A stretch of 64,000 nt of DNA, from positions 682,001 to 746,000 of the forward strand of contig NZ_KI519455.1 of NCBI RefSeq assembly GCF_000482545.1, given 5' to 3'. Positions 9,669-18,422 of the stretch are shown here, one piece after another (within the stretch, counting starts at the first letter, position 1; the number at the start of each line of letters is the position of its first letter). Position numbers and translations under genes: made by a program. Source of the stretch: Arthrobacter sp. 35W. Its GTDB lineage: Bacteria; Actinomycetota; Actinomycetes; Actinomycetales; Micrococcaceae. Below the pieces are notes generated by a model. The model worked only from the letters and a program-made list of their open reading frames with translations. It did no database searches and was not told where the DNA came from.

Positions 9669-10268
9669 GTGGAGAAGAACAGGCTGGAGGCCCTCAGCGA
9701 CGGGGTGCTGGCGATCATCATCACCATCATGGTGCTGGAGTTCCACACGCCCGAAGAACCCACTTGGGCGGGCCTGGCCACCATCTTCCCCTCGCTGCTG
9801 AGCTACCTGCTCTCCTTCATCTACATCGGCATCTACTGGAACAACCACCACCACATGATCAAGCTGGCCAGCCAGGTCACCGGCGGCATCCTGTGGGCCA
9901 ACCTGCACCTGCTGTTCTGGCTGTCGCTGGTGCCGTTCATGACCCGGTGGATGGATGAATCCGGCTTCGCCACGGTGCCGGTGTTTGTCTATGGGGTCAA
10001 TCTGCTGCTGGCGGCCATCGCGTACACCATCCTGCAGGCGCAGTTCATCCGGCAGCAGGGGCCCGACGGCGTGCTGGCCCGGGCCGTCGGCCGCAACGCC
10101 AAGGGGCGGATCTCCCCGGCCATCTACGTGGCCGGCTGCCTGCTGTCCTTGTGGATCCCGCTGCTCGGGGTGGCGGCCTACGCCGTCGTCGCCGGTCTGT
10201 GGCTGGTGCCGGACCGGCGCCTGGAGCGGGCCTTCCGCCAGGAGGCCGAGCGGACGGACCCCGGCTGA
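9669..10268 (+). CDS. TMEM175-family potassium channel-like membrane protein
   Basis: The 199-residue protein begins with NRLEALSDGVLAIIITIMVLEF. This is the bacterial TMEM175 (DUF1211) signature, where the first helix carries RxxxxSDGVxAI. A second hallmark, IYWNNHHHM, follows in helix 3. About six hydrophobic helices are visible. Bacterial TMEM175 proteins are tetrameric K+ leak channels. The GTG start at 9669 follows GGAAGGAA. Its neighbours are unrelated. Confidence 0.85.
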   Translation: MEKNRLEALSDGVLAIIITIMVLEFHTPEEPTWAGLATIFPSLLSYLLSFIYIGIYWNNHHHMIKLASQVTGGILWANLHLLFWLSLVPFMTRWMDESGFATVPVFVYGVNLLLAAIAYTILQAQFIRQQGPDGVLARAVGRNAKGRISPAIYVAGCLLSLWIPLLGVAAYAVVAGLWLVPDRRLERAFRQEAERTDPG

Positions 10269-10334
10269 CCCACCGCCCGCTTCACCGAAGGTGCCCCGGC
10301 CTGAGGGGCCCGGCGCGGGACGTAGGCTTGGCAG

Positions 10335-10958
10335 GTGGAATTCACTCTTTGGCTGGCCTTGGCCGGCGCCGGCGCGATGATCAGCCTGACCCCCGGCGCG
10401 GGCGCCATCAACACCATGAGCAATGCAATGACCTCCGGCTTCCGGCGCTCCTTCTGGGGCATCCTGGGGCAGCAGCTGGCGCTCGTCATCCATGTGGTGA
10501 TCGTGGCCGCCGGCGTGGGCCTTCTCGTCTCCAGCTCCCCCGTGGCCTTCGCCGCGATCCGCTATGCGGGTGCGGCCTATCTGGTCTATCTGGGCATCCG
10601 GAAGCTGCTGGCCAAGGCGGAGAAGACCGACGACGGCGCCGTGGTGGTTGCGCAGGCCGAGCCGGCGTGGTCCATGTTCCGGCGCGGCCTCTGGGTGAAC
10701 CTGCTGAACCCCAAGGCCATCGTGTTCTTCCTGGCCTTCATGCCACAGTTTATCCGGCCCAGCGAACCGCTGCTGCCCCAGTACCTCGTCCTCACGGCCA
10801 CAGTGGTGGCGATCGACATCGTGGTGATGTGGTTTGTCTTTGCCGCCGGTGCCAAGCAGTTGGCCCACCTGACGGCCAGCGAGCGCGGGCAGCTGATCTT
10901 GAACCGGGTGTTCGGCATCCTGTTCATCGGCGTCGGCATCCTGCTGGCGCTGGTCTAG
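10335..10958 (+). CDS. LysE/RhtB-family amino acid exporter
   Basis: The 207-residue protein has about six membrane helices and begins with LALAGAGAMISLTPGAGAINTMSNAM, the family's N-terminal PGP-like motif with PGAG in this case. Later segments include YAGAAYLVYLGIRKL and WVNLLNPKAIVFFLAFMPQF, both typical of LysE/RhtB proteins. These export amino acids or derivatives by proton antiport; the substrate is not predictable. GTG 10335 lies 6 bp after TAGGCT (10323-10328), a leaderless arrangement. Confidence 0.88.
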   Translation: MEFTLWLALAGAGAMISLTPGAGAINTMSNAMTSGFRRSFWGILGQQLALVIHVVIVAAGVGLLVSSSPVAFAAIRYAGAAYLVYLGIRKLLAKAEKTDDGAVVVAQAEPAWSMFRRGLWVNLLNPKAIVFFLAFMPQFIRPSEPLLPQYLVLTATVVAIDIVVMWFVFAAGAKQLAHLTASERGQLILNRVFGILFIGVGILLALV

Positions 10959-11011
10959 CCCGCATCCCGCGGGCACTCCCGTGCCGGGCGCCCCGGCCCT
11001 AGCATGGTGGC

Positions 11012-12196
11012 ATGACCGACATGGCGCCGGATTCGGCTGGGCGGGGCAATGCCACGGTGCGCGAGCCGCGCCGGGTGCACTGGATGGAGCTGTTCTTCGA
11101 TCTGGTGTTTGTCGTCTTCGTCGGGCAGCTGGCCCATGGCATCCACGGCGACCCCGGGTGGAGCGAGTTCGGAACCTACGTCTTCCTGTTCTTCCCCGCG
11201 TGGTGGGCGTGGGTGAACATCGTCTCGGTGGTCAACCTGCTGCCACACCTCTCATCGCGTGGACTGGGCGTGGCGATGCTGGCGGCGATGGCGGCCGCGG
11301 GCTTGATGGCCGCCGCCGCACCCGAGGCCTTTGGCGCCCGGTCGTGGGCCTTTTCCCTGGCCAATGCGGCGTTCCGCGTGGTGCTGCTGGCGCTGTGGCT
11401 GTACCAGCACCGGCAGACGTCGACGGATGCGCCGTGGCGGATCTGGATCTACAACGGCTCAACGGCGGCCCTGTGGCTCGCCGCGGCCTTCCTGCCCTTC
11501 CACGTGGCCGTGGTCCTGTGGGCAGCCTCAATCGCCCTGGAGGTGGCACTGGTGCTGGCCAGTGGACGGCTCTGGGCCAACAGGAGCGTCAGTGGGATCG
11601 ATGTGGACCACGCCTCCGAACGGCTTGGCCTGTTCCTCATCATCGTCCTGGGCGAATCCGTCTTCACCATCGTCACCGAGGTGTCGACCGATTGGGGCCC
11701 GCATGAAGGGCTGGCCGGCGGGCTGGGATTCCTGCTGGTGGCACTGCTGGGCTGGGCGCTGTTCCAATACGGCACCGACACCATATCGGCGGGGCTTGCG
11801 CAGCTGAAATCCCGCGCCGACTACGGCGGCATCCTGCAGACGGCGCTGTTTCTGCCCTTCCTGCTGGTGCTGGGTGTCACGGCCATCGCGGCGGGGATCG
11901 CCACGGCCATTGCCGCCCCCGGGGAGCCGCTGCCGTTCGGCTCATGCGTTGCCCTCGGCGGCGGACTGGTGCTCTTCTACGGCACCAACGCCCTGGTGTC
12001 GCTGCGCTATGGCAGGGGGCTGGCCGATGTGCTGCCGTGGGCGGTGGTGATGGTGCCGTGCTCGGCGCTGCTCATTCCGCTGGGCACGGTCCTGCCGGCG
12101 TCGGCCCTGCTGGGCTGTGCCGTGGTGCTGCTTGTCCTGGTCACCACCTATGTGGAGGTCCGGCACCGGTCTGCAGCCGCGCGGCTGCGTCGCTAA
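11012..12196 (+). CDS. Low temperature requirement protein A (LtrA) family membrane protein
   Basis: The 394-residue protein has roughly ten hydrophobic segments. Near the N-terminus it has the LtrA signature RVHWMELFFDLVFVVFVGQLAH, and mid-protein it has HASERLGLFLIIVLGESVFTI. LtrA was named for a Listeria cold-growth locus; the molecular function is unknown. ATG 11012 follows TAGCAT (11000-11005) by 6 bp, so it is probably leaderless. Only 9 bp separate its stop from pabB, whose -10 box overlaps the last LtrA codons. Confidence 0.85.
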   Translation: MTDMAPDSAGRGNATVREPRRVHWMELFFDLVFVVFVGQLAHGIHGDPGWSEFGTYVFLFFPAWWAWVNIVSVVNLLPHLSSRGLGVAMLAAMAAAGLMAAAAPEAFGARSWAFSLANAAFRVVLLALWLYQHRQTSTDAPWRIWIYNGSTAALWLAAAFLPFHVAVVLWAASIALEVALVLASGRLWANRSVSGIDVDHASERLGLFLIIVLGESVFTIVTEVSTDWGPHEGLAGGLGFLLVALLGWALFQYGTDTISAGLAQLKSRADYGGILQTALFLPFLLVLGVTAIAAGIATAIAAPGEPLPFGSCVALGGGLVLFYGTNALVSLRYGRGLADVLPWAVVMVPCSALLIPLGTVLPASALLGCAVVLLVLVTTYVEVRHRSAAARLRR

Positions 12197-12205
12197 ACTG
12201 ATCCA

Positions 12206-14272
12206 ATGACTGCGCCCTCCCCCATTCTCATTGCGGTGGACGGCCGTTCCGGCGCCGGCAAGACGACGCTGGCCCTGGAGCTGGCGGCCCTGCTGCGCGG
12301 GCACCGCCGCGTCTCCGTCTTCCACCTCGAGGACATCTACCCGGGCTGGGACGGTCTGGCCGCCGGCGTCGAGCGCTATGTGGGCCGGGTGCTCGCCCCG
12401 CTGTCGGCCGGGCAGGACGCCCGCTGGGCCAGCTGGGACTGGGACAACCACTTTGACGGACCCATGCACACCACGCCGCTGGCCGACGTCGTGATCGTTG
12501 AGGGCGTGGGTGCCGCGCACGCCTCCGCCCGGCCGTTCCTGGACGTGGTCGTGTGGGTGGAGGCCCCCGATGTGGACCGCAAGCGGCGCGCGCTGGCCCG
12601 CGATGGGGACACCTACGCCCCCTTCTGGGAGCAGTGGGCGCGGCAGGAGGAGGAGCTGCTGGCCGCCGACGACGTCGCCGCTGCCGCTGATCTGGTGGTT
12701 GCCGGGCTCGCCGACGACGCCCTGCCCGCCCAGGTGATGCTGGCCCTGACCACCCTTCCGGCGCTTGAAATCCTCTGCGCCCCCGAGCTGGCCCGGCGCC
12801 GTGCGCTGGAGCTGCACACGCACCGTCTGGAGGCCTTCCCGGACGTTCCGGCGCTCTTTGCCCGGCTCTACGGCTCCAGCACCAACGCCGTGTGGCTGGA
12901 CAGTTCCAATGCCGACGCCGGCGGCGACGCCTCCGGACAGCAGCACCGCTTCTCCATCCTGGCCGACGACGGCGGGGCGTTCGGCCAGCTGGCCCGGCAC
13001 ACCGGCGGCACCACCCGAGTGCAGGCCGGACCCGTCACCTCCCGGATCGACGGACCGTTCTTCCGCTGGCTGGACACCGTCTGGGGCCGCCGCGCCGTCC
13101 GGGCACCGAAGGGCTACGAGGGCGAGTTCACCCTGGGCTGGCTCGGCTATCTGGGCTACGAACTCAAGCGTGAAACCGGCGGATCGAACGTCACTGCAGA
13201 GGGCGCCGCACCCGATGCCGCCCTGCTCTTTGCCGGCCGCGCCGTGGTGGTGGACCACGCCGAGCGCTGCCTCTTTGTCCTGTCCCTGGGCGAGGCGGGC
13301 AACGCCGCCCACGCCGCCGAAACCGCCGGCTGGCTGGACACCGTCGCGGCCGCCTGCGCCGCCGTGTCCGACGCCCAGGCACCGGCTGCCGCCGTCGTCC
13401 CTGTCATGGCGGATCCGCCGGTCTTCAGCATCCGCGACGGCGAAACCGCCTACAAGGAGAGCATCGCCGCCGCCCAGACCCAGATCTGGGAGGGCAACTC
13501 CTACGAAATCTGCCTGACCACCGGCCTGCACGCCCGCACTGAGGAGCCGGTGGATGCGTGGGCGGGCTATCTGGCTCTGCGCCGGCGCAACCCCGCCCCC
13601 TTTGCCAGCTTCCTGCGCTTCGGCCCGCTGGCCATTGCCAGCACCTCCCCCGAGCGGTTCCTGCGGATCGATGCCGCCGGGCTGATGCGCGCCGAGCCCA
13701 TCAAGGGCACCCGCCGCCGCCACCCGGATCCAGACAAGGACGCGGCACTGAAGGCGGACCTGGCCGGTTCGCTGAAGGACCGGGCCGAGAACATCATGAT
13801 TGTGGACCTGCTGCGCAACGACTTGAGCCATTTCGCTGTGCCGGCCTCCCTGCAGGTGCCGCGGCTGTGCGAGATCGAAAGCTATGCCACCGTCCACCAG
13901 ATGGTCAGCACCATCGAGGCCCAGCTGCGCCCCGGCAGCTCCCGGGCGCAGGCCGTGGCCGCCGCGTTCCCGGCCGGGTCCATGACCGGCGCGCCGAAGA
14001 TCAGCACCATGGCCATCCTGGACACCCTGGAGTCGGGCCCCCGCGGCGTCTACTCCGGCGCCGTCGGCTACTTCTCACTGAACTCCGCCACGGACCTCTC
14101 CGTCACCATCCGCACCCTGGTGCTCGAGGACGACGGCAACGGCGGCACCCACCTGGGCCTCGGCGTCGGCGGCGCCATCACCGCGGATTCCTCACCGCAC
14201 GAGGAATGGATGGAAATCCAGGCCAAGGCCTACGGCGTCCTCTCCACCCTCGGCAGCGCCTTCCCCGCCTGA
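12206..14272 (+). CDS. pabB: Aminodeoxychorismate synthase component I fused to an N-terminal P-loop kinase-like domain
   Basis: The 688-residue protein has two modules. Residues 1-190 form a uridine-kinase-like P-loop NTPase with Walker A GRSGAGKTT near residue 14 and a DxxYPGW-type acidic site (HLEDIYPGWDGL). Residues ~215-688 form a full chorismate-binding PabB/TrpE-type enzyme: EGNSYEICLTT, SPERFLRI, IKGTRRR, VDLLRNDLSH, and FPAGSMTGAPK. PabB converts chorismate plus ammonia from PabA to aminodeoxychorismate for folate synthesis; no PabA domain is present in this protein. ATG 12206 follows TAAACT by 6 bp. pabC (22744) has an almost identical start region. Confidence 0.9.
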   Translation: MTAPSPILIAVDGRSGAGKTTLALELAALLRGHRRVSVFHLEDIYPGWDGLAAGVERYVGRVLAPLSAGQDARWASWDWDNHFDGPMHTTPLADVVIVEGVGAAHASARPFLDVVVWVEAPDVDRKRRALARDGDTYAPFWEQWARQEEELLAADDVAAAADLVVAGLADDALPAQVMLALTTLPALEILCAPELARRRALELHTHRLEAFPDVPALFARLYGSSTNAVWLDSSNADAGGDASGQQHRFSILADDGGAFGQLARHTGGTTRVQAGPVTSRIDGPFFRWLDTVWGRRAVRAPKGYEGEFTLGWLGYLGYELKRETGGSNVTAEGAAPDAALLFAGRAVVVDHAERCLFVLSLGEAGNAAHAAETAGWLDTVAAACAAVSDAQAPAAAVVPVMADPPVFSIRDGETAYKESIAAAQTQIWEGNSYEICLTTGLHARTEEPVDAWAGYLALRRRNPAPFASFLRFGPLAIASTSPERFLRIDAAGLMRAEPIKGTRRRHPDPDKDAALKADLAGSLKDRAENIMIVDLLRNDLSHFAVPASLQVPRLCEIESYATVHQMVSTIEAQLRPGSSRAQAVAAAFPAGSMTGAPKISTMAILDTLESGPRGVYSGAVGYFSLNSATDLSVTIRTLVLEDDGNGGTHLGLGVGGAITADSSPHEEWMEIQAKAYGVLSTLGSAFPA

Positions 14273-14274
14273 CA

Positions 14275-14344
14275 GCCCAACTGGGTGACAGTTATGACAC
14301 GTTCCGGAGCCCGGAACGTGTCATAACTGTCACCCAGTTGGGGC
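14275..14344. repeat. Family A palindrome, copy A2
   Basis: This near-perfect palindrome has ~32-bp arms that include AACTGGGTGACAGTTATGAC. It starts 2 bp after the pabB stop. The core is identical to copies A1 and A3. It probably terminates pabB transcription before the downstream CPBP gene. Confidence 0.88.
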
Positions 14345-14444
14345 GGGGGCCACGAAAGTGGGTACCACCTGCCCGTACTGCGTCCATGCCCGTAGGCTTT
14401 TTGCAGGCCGCGGCACGCGCAGGCCTGCGAACAGGGGGTCCTCC

Positions 14445-15290
14445 ATGATCGAAAAAGCCACACCATCGCCGTGGAAGCGGTTCTGGGAACGCGGAGGCTG
14501 GTGGAAGGCGCTTGCCCTCGCCGCCGTGTACTTCGCCCTGTACGAACTGGGGTCCATGGTCTTCATCCCGCTGGCGCTGGCCATCGAGGACAAGACCAGC
14601 GGAGCCTTCATCTTGGCAACCACCGCGCTGCCCATCCTTCTGGGCTCCCTCCTGCTGGTGCTGTTTGCCCTGTCGACGGGCTGGCTCAAGGAGTTGTTCG
14701 CCCGCCAGCCGATCCGCGGCCGGGGCTGGATGTGGATCGCCGTCGCGGTGGTGCTCGTGTTCAATGTGCTCCGCATGGCCACCGTCGACTACAACTCCGC
14801 CGGGTTCGGCGTCGTCGCGGCATGGCTTCTGACAGGGCTGCTCGTTGGTTTCGCGGAGGAGACGCTTACGCGCGGCCTCGTGGTGAACCTGCTGCGCAAG
14901 GCCGGATACCGCGAGATTGCGGTGGCGGCGTTGTCCTCTGCGGTGTTTGCCGGGCTGCATGCCGGCAATCTGTTGTCCGGCCAGTCGCTGTTCGTGACCG
15001 CATTCCAGCTTGTCTACACCTTCGGCTTTGGGATGTGCATGTATCTGGCGTTGAGGGTGACGGGAAACCTGCTGTGGCCGATCCTGCTGCACGCCAGCAC
15101 CGACCCGAGCATCTTCCTGCAGACCGCCCACCCCGCCGCGGGACCGCTGGCCTCGATCGCCGGGATGGGGAACATCGCCGTGATCCTCGTTGGGCTGGTT
15201 GCGCTGCTGTTCATCCGGGGACGGGTGGCGGCACGAGCGTTGGAATCCGGGCTGGTGGATCCCTCCACCGCGGGGCGGACGCTCTCCTAG
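14445..15290 (+). CDS. CPBP-family intramembrane metalloprotease (CAAX protease-like)
   Basis: The 281-residue protein has about eight hydrophobic helices. The ABI/CPBP catalytic motifs are in order: EETLTRG (EExxxR) near residue 145, FAGLHAGN (FxxxH) near residue 175, and LLHASTDPS near residue 220. Family members are intramembrane glutamate or zinc proteases; bacterial members often act in bacteriocin immunity or peptide processing, but no such cluster is next to it. ATG 14445 is chosen for GGGGGTCC just upstream and because translation from earlier starts would run through non-hydrophobic leader sequence. It is bounded by A2 and A3. Confidence 0.85.
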   Translation: MIEKATPSPWKRFWERGGWWKALALAAVYFALYELGSMVFIPLALAIEDKTSGAFILATTALPILLGSLLLVLFALSTGWLKELFARQPIRGRGWMWIAVAVVLVFNVLRMATVDYNSAGFGVVAAWLLTGLLVGFAEETLTRGLVVNLLRKAGYREIAVAALSSAVFAGLHAGNLLSGQSLFVTAFQLVYTFGFGMCMYLALRVTGNLLWPILLHASTDPSIFLQTAHPAAGPLASIAGMGNIAVILVGLVALLFIRGRVAARALESGLVDPSTAGRTLS

Positions 15291-15300
15291 CCGCCCCCGC

Positions 15301-15370
15301 ACCCAACTGGGTGACAGTTATGACACGTTCCGGGGCCCTGAACGTGTCATAACTGTCACCCAGTTGGGGT
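15301..15370. repeat. Family A palindrome, copy A3
   Basis: This palindrome lies between convergent genes: the CPBP protease ends at 15290 and the TPP enzyme stops at 15373. The core GTGACAGTTATGACACGTTC is the same as in A1 and A2. The central bases are CGGGGCCCTG. It should terminate transcription from both sides. Confidence 0.88.
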
Positions 15371-15372
15371 GG

Positions 15373-17178
15373 CTAGTTCTCCTGTTCCGCGAGGATGCCG
15401 GCCATGGATTCGCGCATGTAGTCGGCGACGACGGTCTGCGAGATGGCCACGTCGAGGATGAACAGGCCGCGGGCGCCGCCGGCCAGCCAGTCCCGCAGCA
15501 CGTCCAGATCCGCCAGCGAACGCATCTTCACGCCGCTGGCGCCCATGGCCCGTCCGACGGCGGAGAAGTCCACCTCGTCGATGAGCATGGCCGCCGGATC
15601 CAGGCCGCGGACGGCGTACTGGTGCAGTTCCGCGCCATAGGCCGCATCGTTGAAGACCACCACCAGGCCGCTGGGGATGGACCGGACGGCCGTTTCCAGA
15701 TCCGCCAGGCCCATCAGGGCGCCGCCGTCGCCGGAGACCAGCACGGTGAAACGGTCCGGCCGGGCCGCTGCGGCGCCGACGGCGGAGGGCAGCCCCAGCC
15801 CGATGGTCTGGAAGGCGGTGCCCACCATCATCAGCGCCGCCGGATCCGGAACCGCGGCATGCATCGGCATCCAGCCAATGAAGTGGCCGCCGTCCTGCAC
15901 GATGGTCCGCTCGGCGGGCAGCAAGGCATCCAGCGCCTGGGCGACGGCGGGCGGGTTCAGCCGTCGGTCCGGGGCGAATTCCACTGCCGGCACGACGGCG
16001 GCCCGCAGGCCGTCCGCCACGTGCGGAACCTGCGCCCGCCAACCGCGGAGGACGCCGGTACGCGGCTCCCCTTCCGGCGTCAGAAGGTCCATCAGGGCCG
16101 CCGCGGCCACGGCGGCATCGGCCCGGACGAAGTGCGTGGCCACCGGGCTGGTGGCGGCGGGGAGTTCATCGATCTGGACCACCGCGGCGCCCGGCGCAAA
16201 GAGCGTGCCGTAGCGGGTTTGGAAGGTGTTCAGCCCGGCACCGACCACCAGCACCACATCCGCGCTGCGCATCAGCTCGACGGCGGGCGGCGTCGCGAAG
16301 CCGCCGGCGATGCCCAGATCCCATGGGGAATCGAAGAGGTTCCGCGCCATCACCGAGGTGGCAAAGAGCGCACCGAGTCTGTCCCCGAGGGCCCGGAGCT
16401 CCAGACCCGCCCCGGCCAGCACGGCACCGCGGCCGGCGAGAATGAGCGGGCGCTCGGCACCGGCCAACAACGCTGCTGCCCCGGCCAGCCCGGCGGGACC
16501 GTCCGATCCGGCGTCCGCCGCATGGTCCGCGCCGCCGTTGCGGGCGGTGGGCTCCGCCGGAACAACGTACATCAGGGCATTGGGAGCGGCCTCCTGCGGC
16601 CCGGCCTCGACGGCTGCGAGGTCGTAGGGAATGGCCAGCACCACCGGCCGGCGCCCAGACAGCGCGGCCGCGTAGGCCTCCTCGGTCCGCTGCCGGGCCG
16701 TCCCGGCGTCGACGGTGATGGTCTCAACGCCCAGCCCGGCGGCCACCATCCTCTGGTCAATGTCCCAGGGCCGCGGCCCCGTGGTGGGGGCGTCGCCCAC
16801 CACCAGCACCAGCGGGATGCGGGCCATGGCAGCCTCCGCCAGCGCCGTCAGCGAGTTGGTGAAGCCGGCGCCGTAGGTCACGGTGGCCGTCGCCACCCGC
16901 CCGCTGGCGCGGTGGTAGGCGTCGGCCATGGCGACCGTGCCGGCCTCGTGCCGGGCGCTGATGTAGCGGATGCCGCGGCGGGTCAGATTGCTGGTGAAGA
17001 AGGCATTGCCATTGCCCATCAGGCCGAAGACCACCTCGGAATGCCGGGCCGTGACGTCGGCGACGACGTCGGACACCGTCGCGCGGGCGGCGGCGGACAA
17101 GCCCGCGGCGAAGGTGGCCGCGGACTCGACGCGTGCACCGGTGGCAAGGCCCTCGGAAACGCTAGCGGGCGCGCTCAT
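15373..17178 (-). CDS. Thiamine-diphosphate enzyme of the acetolactate synthase/2-oxoacid decarboxylase superfamily
   Basis: The 601-residue protein has the three-domain ThDP fold. The N-terminal PYR domain contains YISARHEAGTVAMADAYHRASG with the catalytic Glu. A central domain follows, then a PP domain with the diphosphate-binding motif GDGGALMGLADLETAVRS ending in FNDAAYG. It probably decarboxylates or condenses a 2-oxo acid. Its start overlaps the stop of the upstream aminotransferase by 4 nt (ATGA). That pairing suggests a route of transamination then decarboxylation of an amino acid, as in AruH-AruI arginine catabolism or Ehrlich-type pathways. The exact substrate is not readable from the sequence. 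Confidence 0.85.
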   Translation of the reverse strand: MSAPASVSEGLATGARVESAATFAAGLSAAARATVSDVVADVTARHSEVVFGLMGNGNAFFTSNLTRRGIRYISARHEAGTVAMADAYHRASGRVATATVTYGAGFTNSLTALAEAAMARIPLVLVVGDAPTTGPRPWDIDQRMVAAGLGVETITVDAGTARQRTEEAYAAALSGRRPVVLAIPYDLAAVEAGPQEAAPNALMYVVPAEPTARNGGADHAADAGSDGPAGLAGAAALLAGAERPLILAGRGAVLAGAGLELRALGDRLGALFATSVMARNLFDSPWDLGIAGGFATPPAVELMRSADVVLVVGAGLNTFQTRYGTLFAPGAAVVQIDELPAATSPVATHFVRADAAVAAAALMDLLTPEGEPRTGVLRGWRAQVPHVADGLRAAVVPAVEFAPDRRLNPPAVAQALDALLPAERTIVQDGGHFIGWMPMHAAVPDPAALMMVGTAFQTIGLGLPSAVGAAAARPDRFTVLVSGDGGALMGLADLETAVRSIPSGLVVVFNDAAYGAELHQYAVRGLDPAAMLIDEVDFSAVGRAMGASGVKMRSLADLDVLRDWLAGGARGLFILDVAISQTVVADYMRESMAGILAEQEN

Positions 17179-18263
17179 GCCACTCCCCCAGACACAGCCC
17201 CTGCAGCAGCCCGGGCCACGGCCAGGACGCGGTCGTTGGCCGCGGGTGTGCCCACCGAAATGCGCATCCCCTCGCCGGCGAAGGCGCGGACGGAGATCCC
17301 GGCCTCCTCGAACAGTGACGCCAGCGCCGTCGTCCCCTCCCTGGAATCGACCCAGAGGAAGTTCGCCTGCGACGGGAGCACCGGCATTCCGGCGTCGAGC
17401 AGCCCCGCGTACACGCGCTCCCGCTCGGCGACCAGCACGTCGATGCGCTCCTGCAATTGGGATTCCGCGGCCAGCGAGGCGATCCCCGCCTGCTGCGCCA
17501 GCGCCGTCACGCCGAAGGGGACGGCGGCCTTGCGGAGGTTCTCCACCAGCTCCGGCTGGGCGATCGCATAGCCCAGCCGGAGCCCGGCAAGCCCGTAGGC
17601 CTTGGAGAAGGTGTGGAGAACTGCGACATGGGGGTGCCGGCGGAAGAGGTCGACGCCGACGGCGGTGCCCGGGTCCACGTTGAAGTGCAGATACGCCTCG
17701 TCGATGACCACCAGGACGTCGGTCGGAACCGCCGCCACGAAGGCCTCCACGGCCCCGGCGGCGAGGACGGCGCCATTGGGATTGTTGGGGTTGCAGACAA
17801 AGATCACGCGCGTCTTGTCCGTCACGGCCGCCAGCATGGCATCAAGATCGTGCCCGCCGGACACGTCCAACGGCACCGGCACGGGAACGGCCCCGGCCAC
17901 GGTCGTGAGGACCGGGTACGCCTCGAAGGAGCGCCAGGCGAACATGACCTCGTCCCCCGGGCTGGCGACGGCGTGGATCAGCTGCGCCGCGACCTCCACC
18001 GAACCGGCGCCAAAGGCCAGGTTTTCCACAGCCACGTTCCAATGCCCGGCCACGGCGGCGGCGAGCGCGGCGGCCGACATGTCCGGGTAGAGGTGCATGC
18101 TGCCGACGGCAGCGGCCACCGCGTCCACCACCGAGGGCAGCGGCGGGTACGGGTTCTCGTTCGAGGACAGCTTGTACGGTTCCAGACCGTTGGCGGCTTC
18201 GGGGCTGCGGCCCTGGCGGTAGGCCGGGATTCCGTCCAGCCCGGTGCGGGTGGCGACTGGCAT
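17175..18263 (-). CDS. Class I/II PLP aminotransferase, HisC/aromatic-aminotransferase-like
   Basis: The 362-residue protein shows the HisC/Pat-type landmarks: LSSNENPYPP near the N-terminus, NPNNPNGAVL (cofactor contact), VVIDEAYLHF, and HTFSKAYGLAGLRLGYA with the PLP-binding Lys. It would transaminate an amino acid or histidinol phosphate. It is co-transcribed with a ThDP enzyme rather than with his genes, which argues for amino acid catabolism or an aromatic aminotransferase. ATG 18263 follows AGGAGGC. A promoter lies at 18316-18345 and an Lrp-type palindrome lies further upstream. Confidence 0.87.
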   Translation of the reverse strand: MPVATRTGLDGIPAYRQGRSPEAANGLEPYKLSSNENPYPPLPSVVDAVAAAVGSMHLYPDMSAAALAAAVAGHWNVAVENLAFGAGSVEVAAQLIHAVASPGDEVMFAWRSFEAYPVLTTVAGAVPVPVPLDVSGGHDLDAMLAAVTDKTRVIFVCNPNNPNGAVLAAGAVEAFVAAVPTDVLVVIDEAYLHFNVDPGTAVGVDLFRRHPHVAVLHTFSKAYGLAGLRLGYAIAQPELVENLRKAAVPFGVTALAQQAGIASLAAESQLQERIDVLVAERERVYAGLLDAGMPVLPSQANFLWVDSREGTTALASLFEEAGISVRAFAGEGMRISVGTPAANDRVLAVARAAAGAVSGGVA

Positions 18264-18315
18264 TGGTGCCTCCTGTGGTTGGGCCGGAATCCGGCCGGTG
18301 CGCGGTGTTGGACAC

Positions 18316-18345
18316 ACGCTAGAGAGCACCCGCCGGAGCGGTCAA
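18316..18345 (-). promoter_or_regulatory. Promoter of the aminotransferase-ThDP enzyme operon
   Basis: On the minus strand, TTGACC (18340-18345) and TAGCGT (18316-18321) are separated by 18 bp, with the start codon about 50 bp downstream at 18263. Confidence 0.6.
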
Positions 18346-18370
18346 CCGCCCATCTTTGGGCCAGTCAGGA

Positions 18371-18419
18371 TGTACAGATTGATCCACCGATGGCGCAAAA
18401 TACTGCACAATTTGTACAG
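18371..18419. promoter_or_regulatory. Candidate Lrp/AsnC operators
   Basis: CTGCACAATTTGTACAG (18403-18419) is a 17-bp palindrome with one mismatched pair. A half-site, TGTACAG, lies at 18371-18377. The pair spans 26-74 bp upstream of the -35 box of the aminotransferase operon, directly after the lrp-like gene. Two spaced sites upstream of a promoter fit cooperative Lrp-family binding. Confidence 0.55.
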
Positions 18420-18422
18420 CCT

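Noticed and set aside
14275-15370. Possible CRISPR or direct-repeat array from the two family A palindromes
   Set aside because: The repeats are palindromic terminator-like elements about 1 kb apart with a coding gene between them, not short repeats with regular spacers.
15190-17571. Long plus-strand open frame opposite the ThDP enzyme
   Set aside because: Antisense to a gene with recognisable ThDP motifs; composition is that of a shadow frame.
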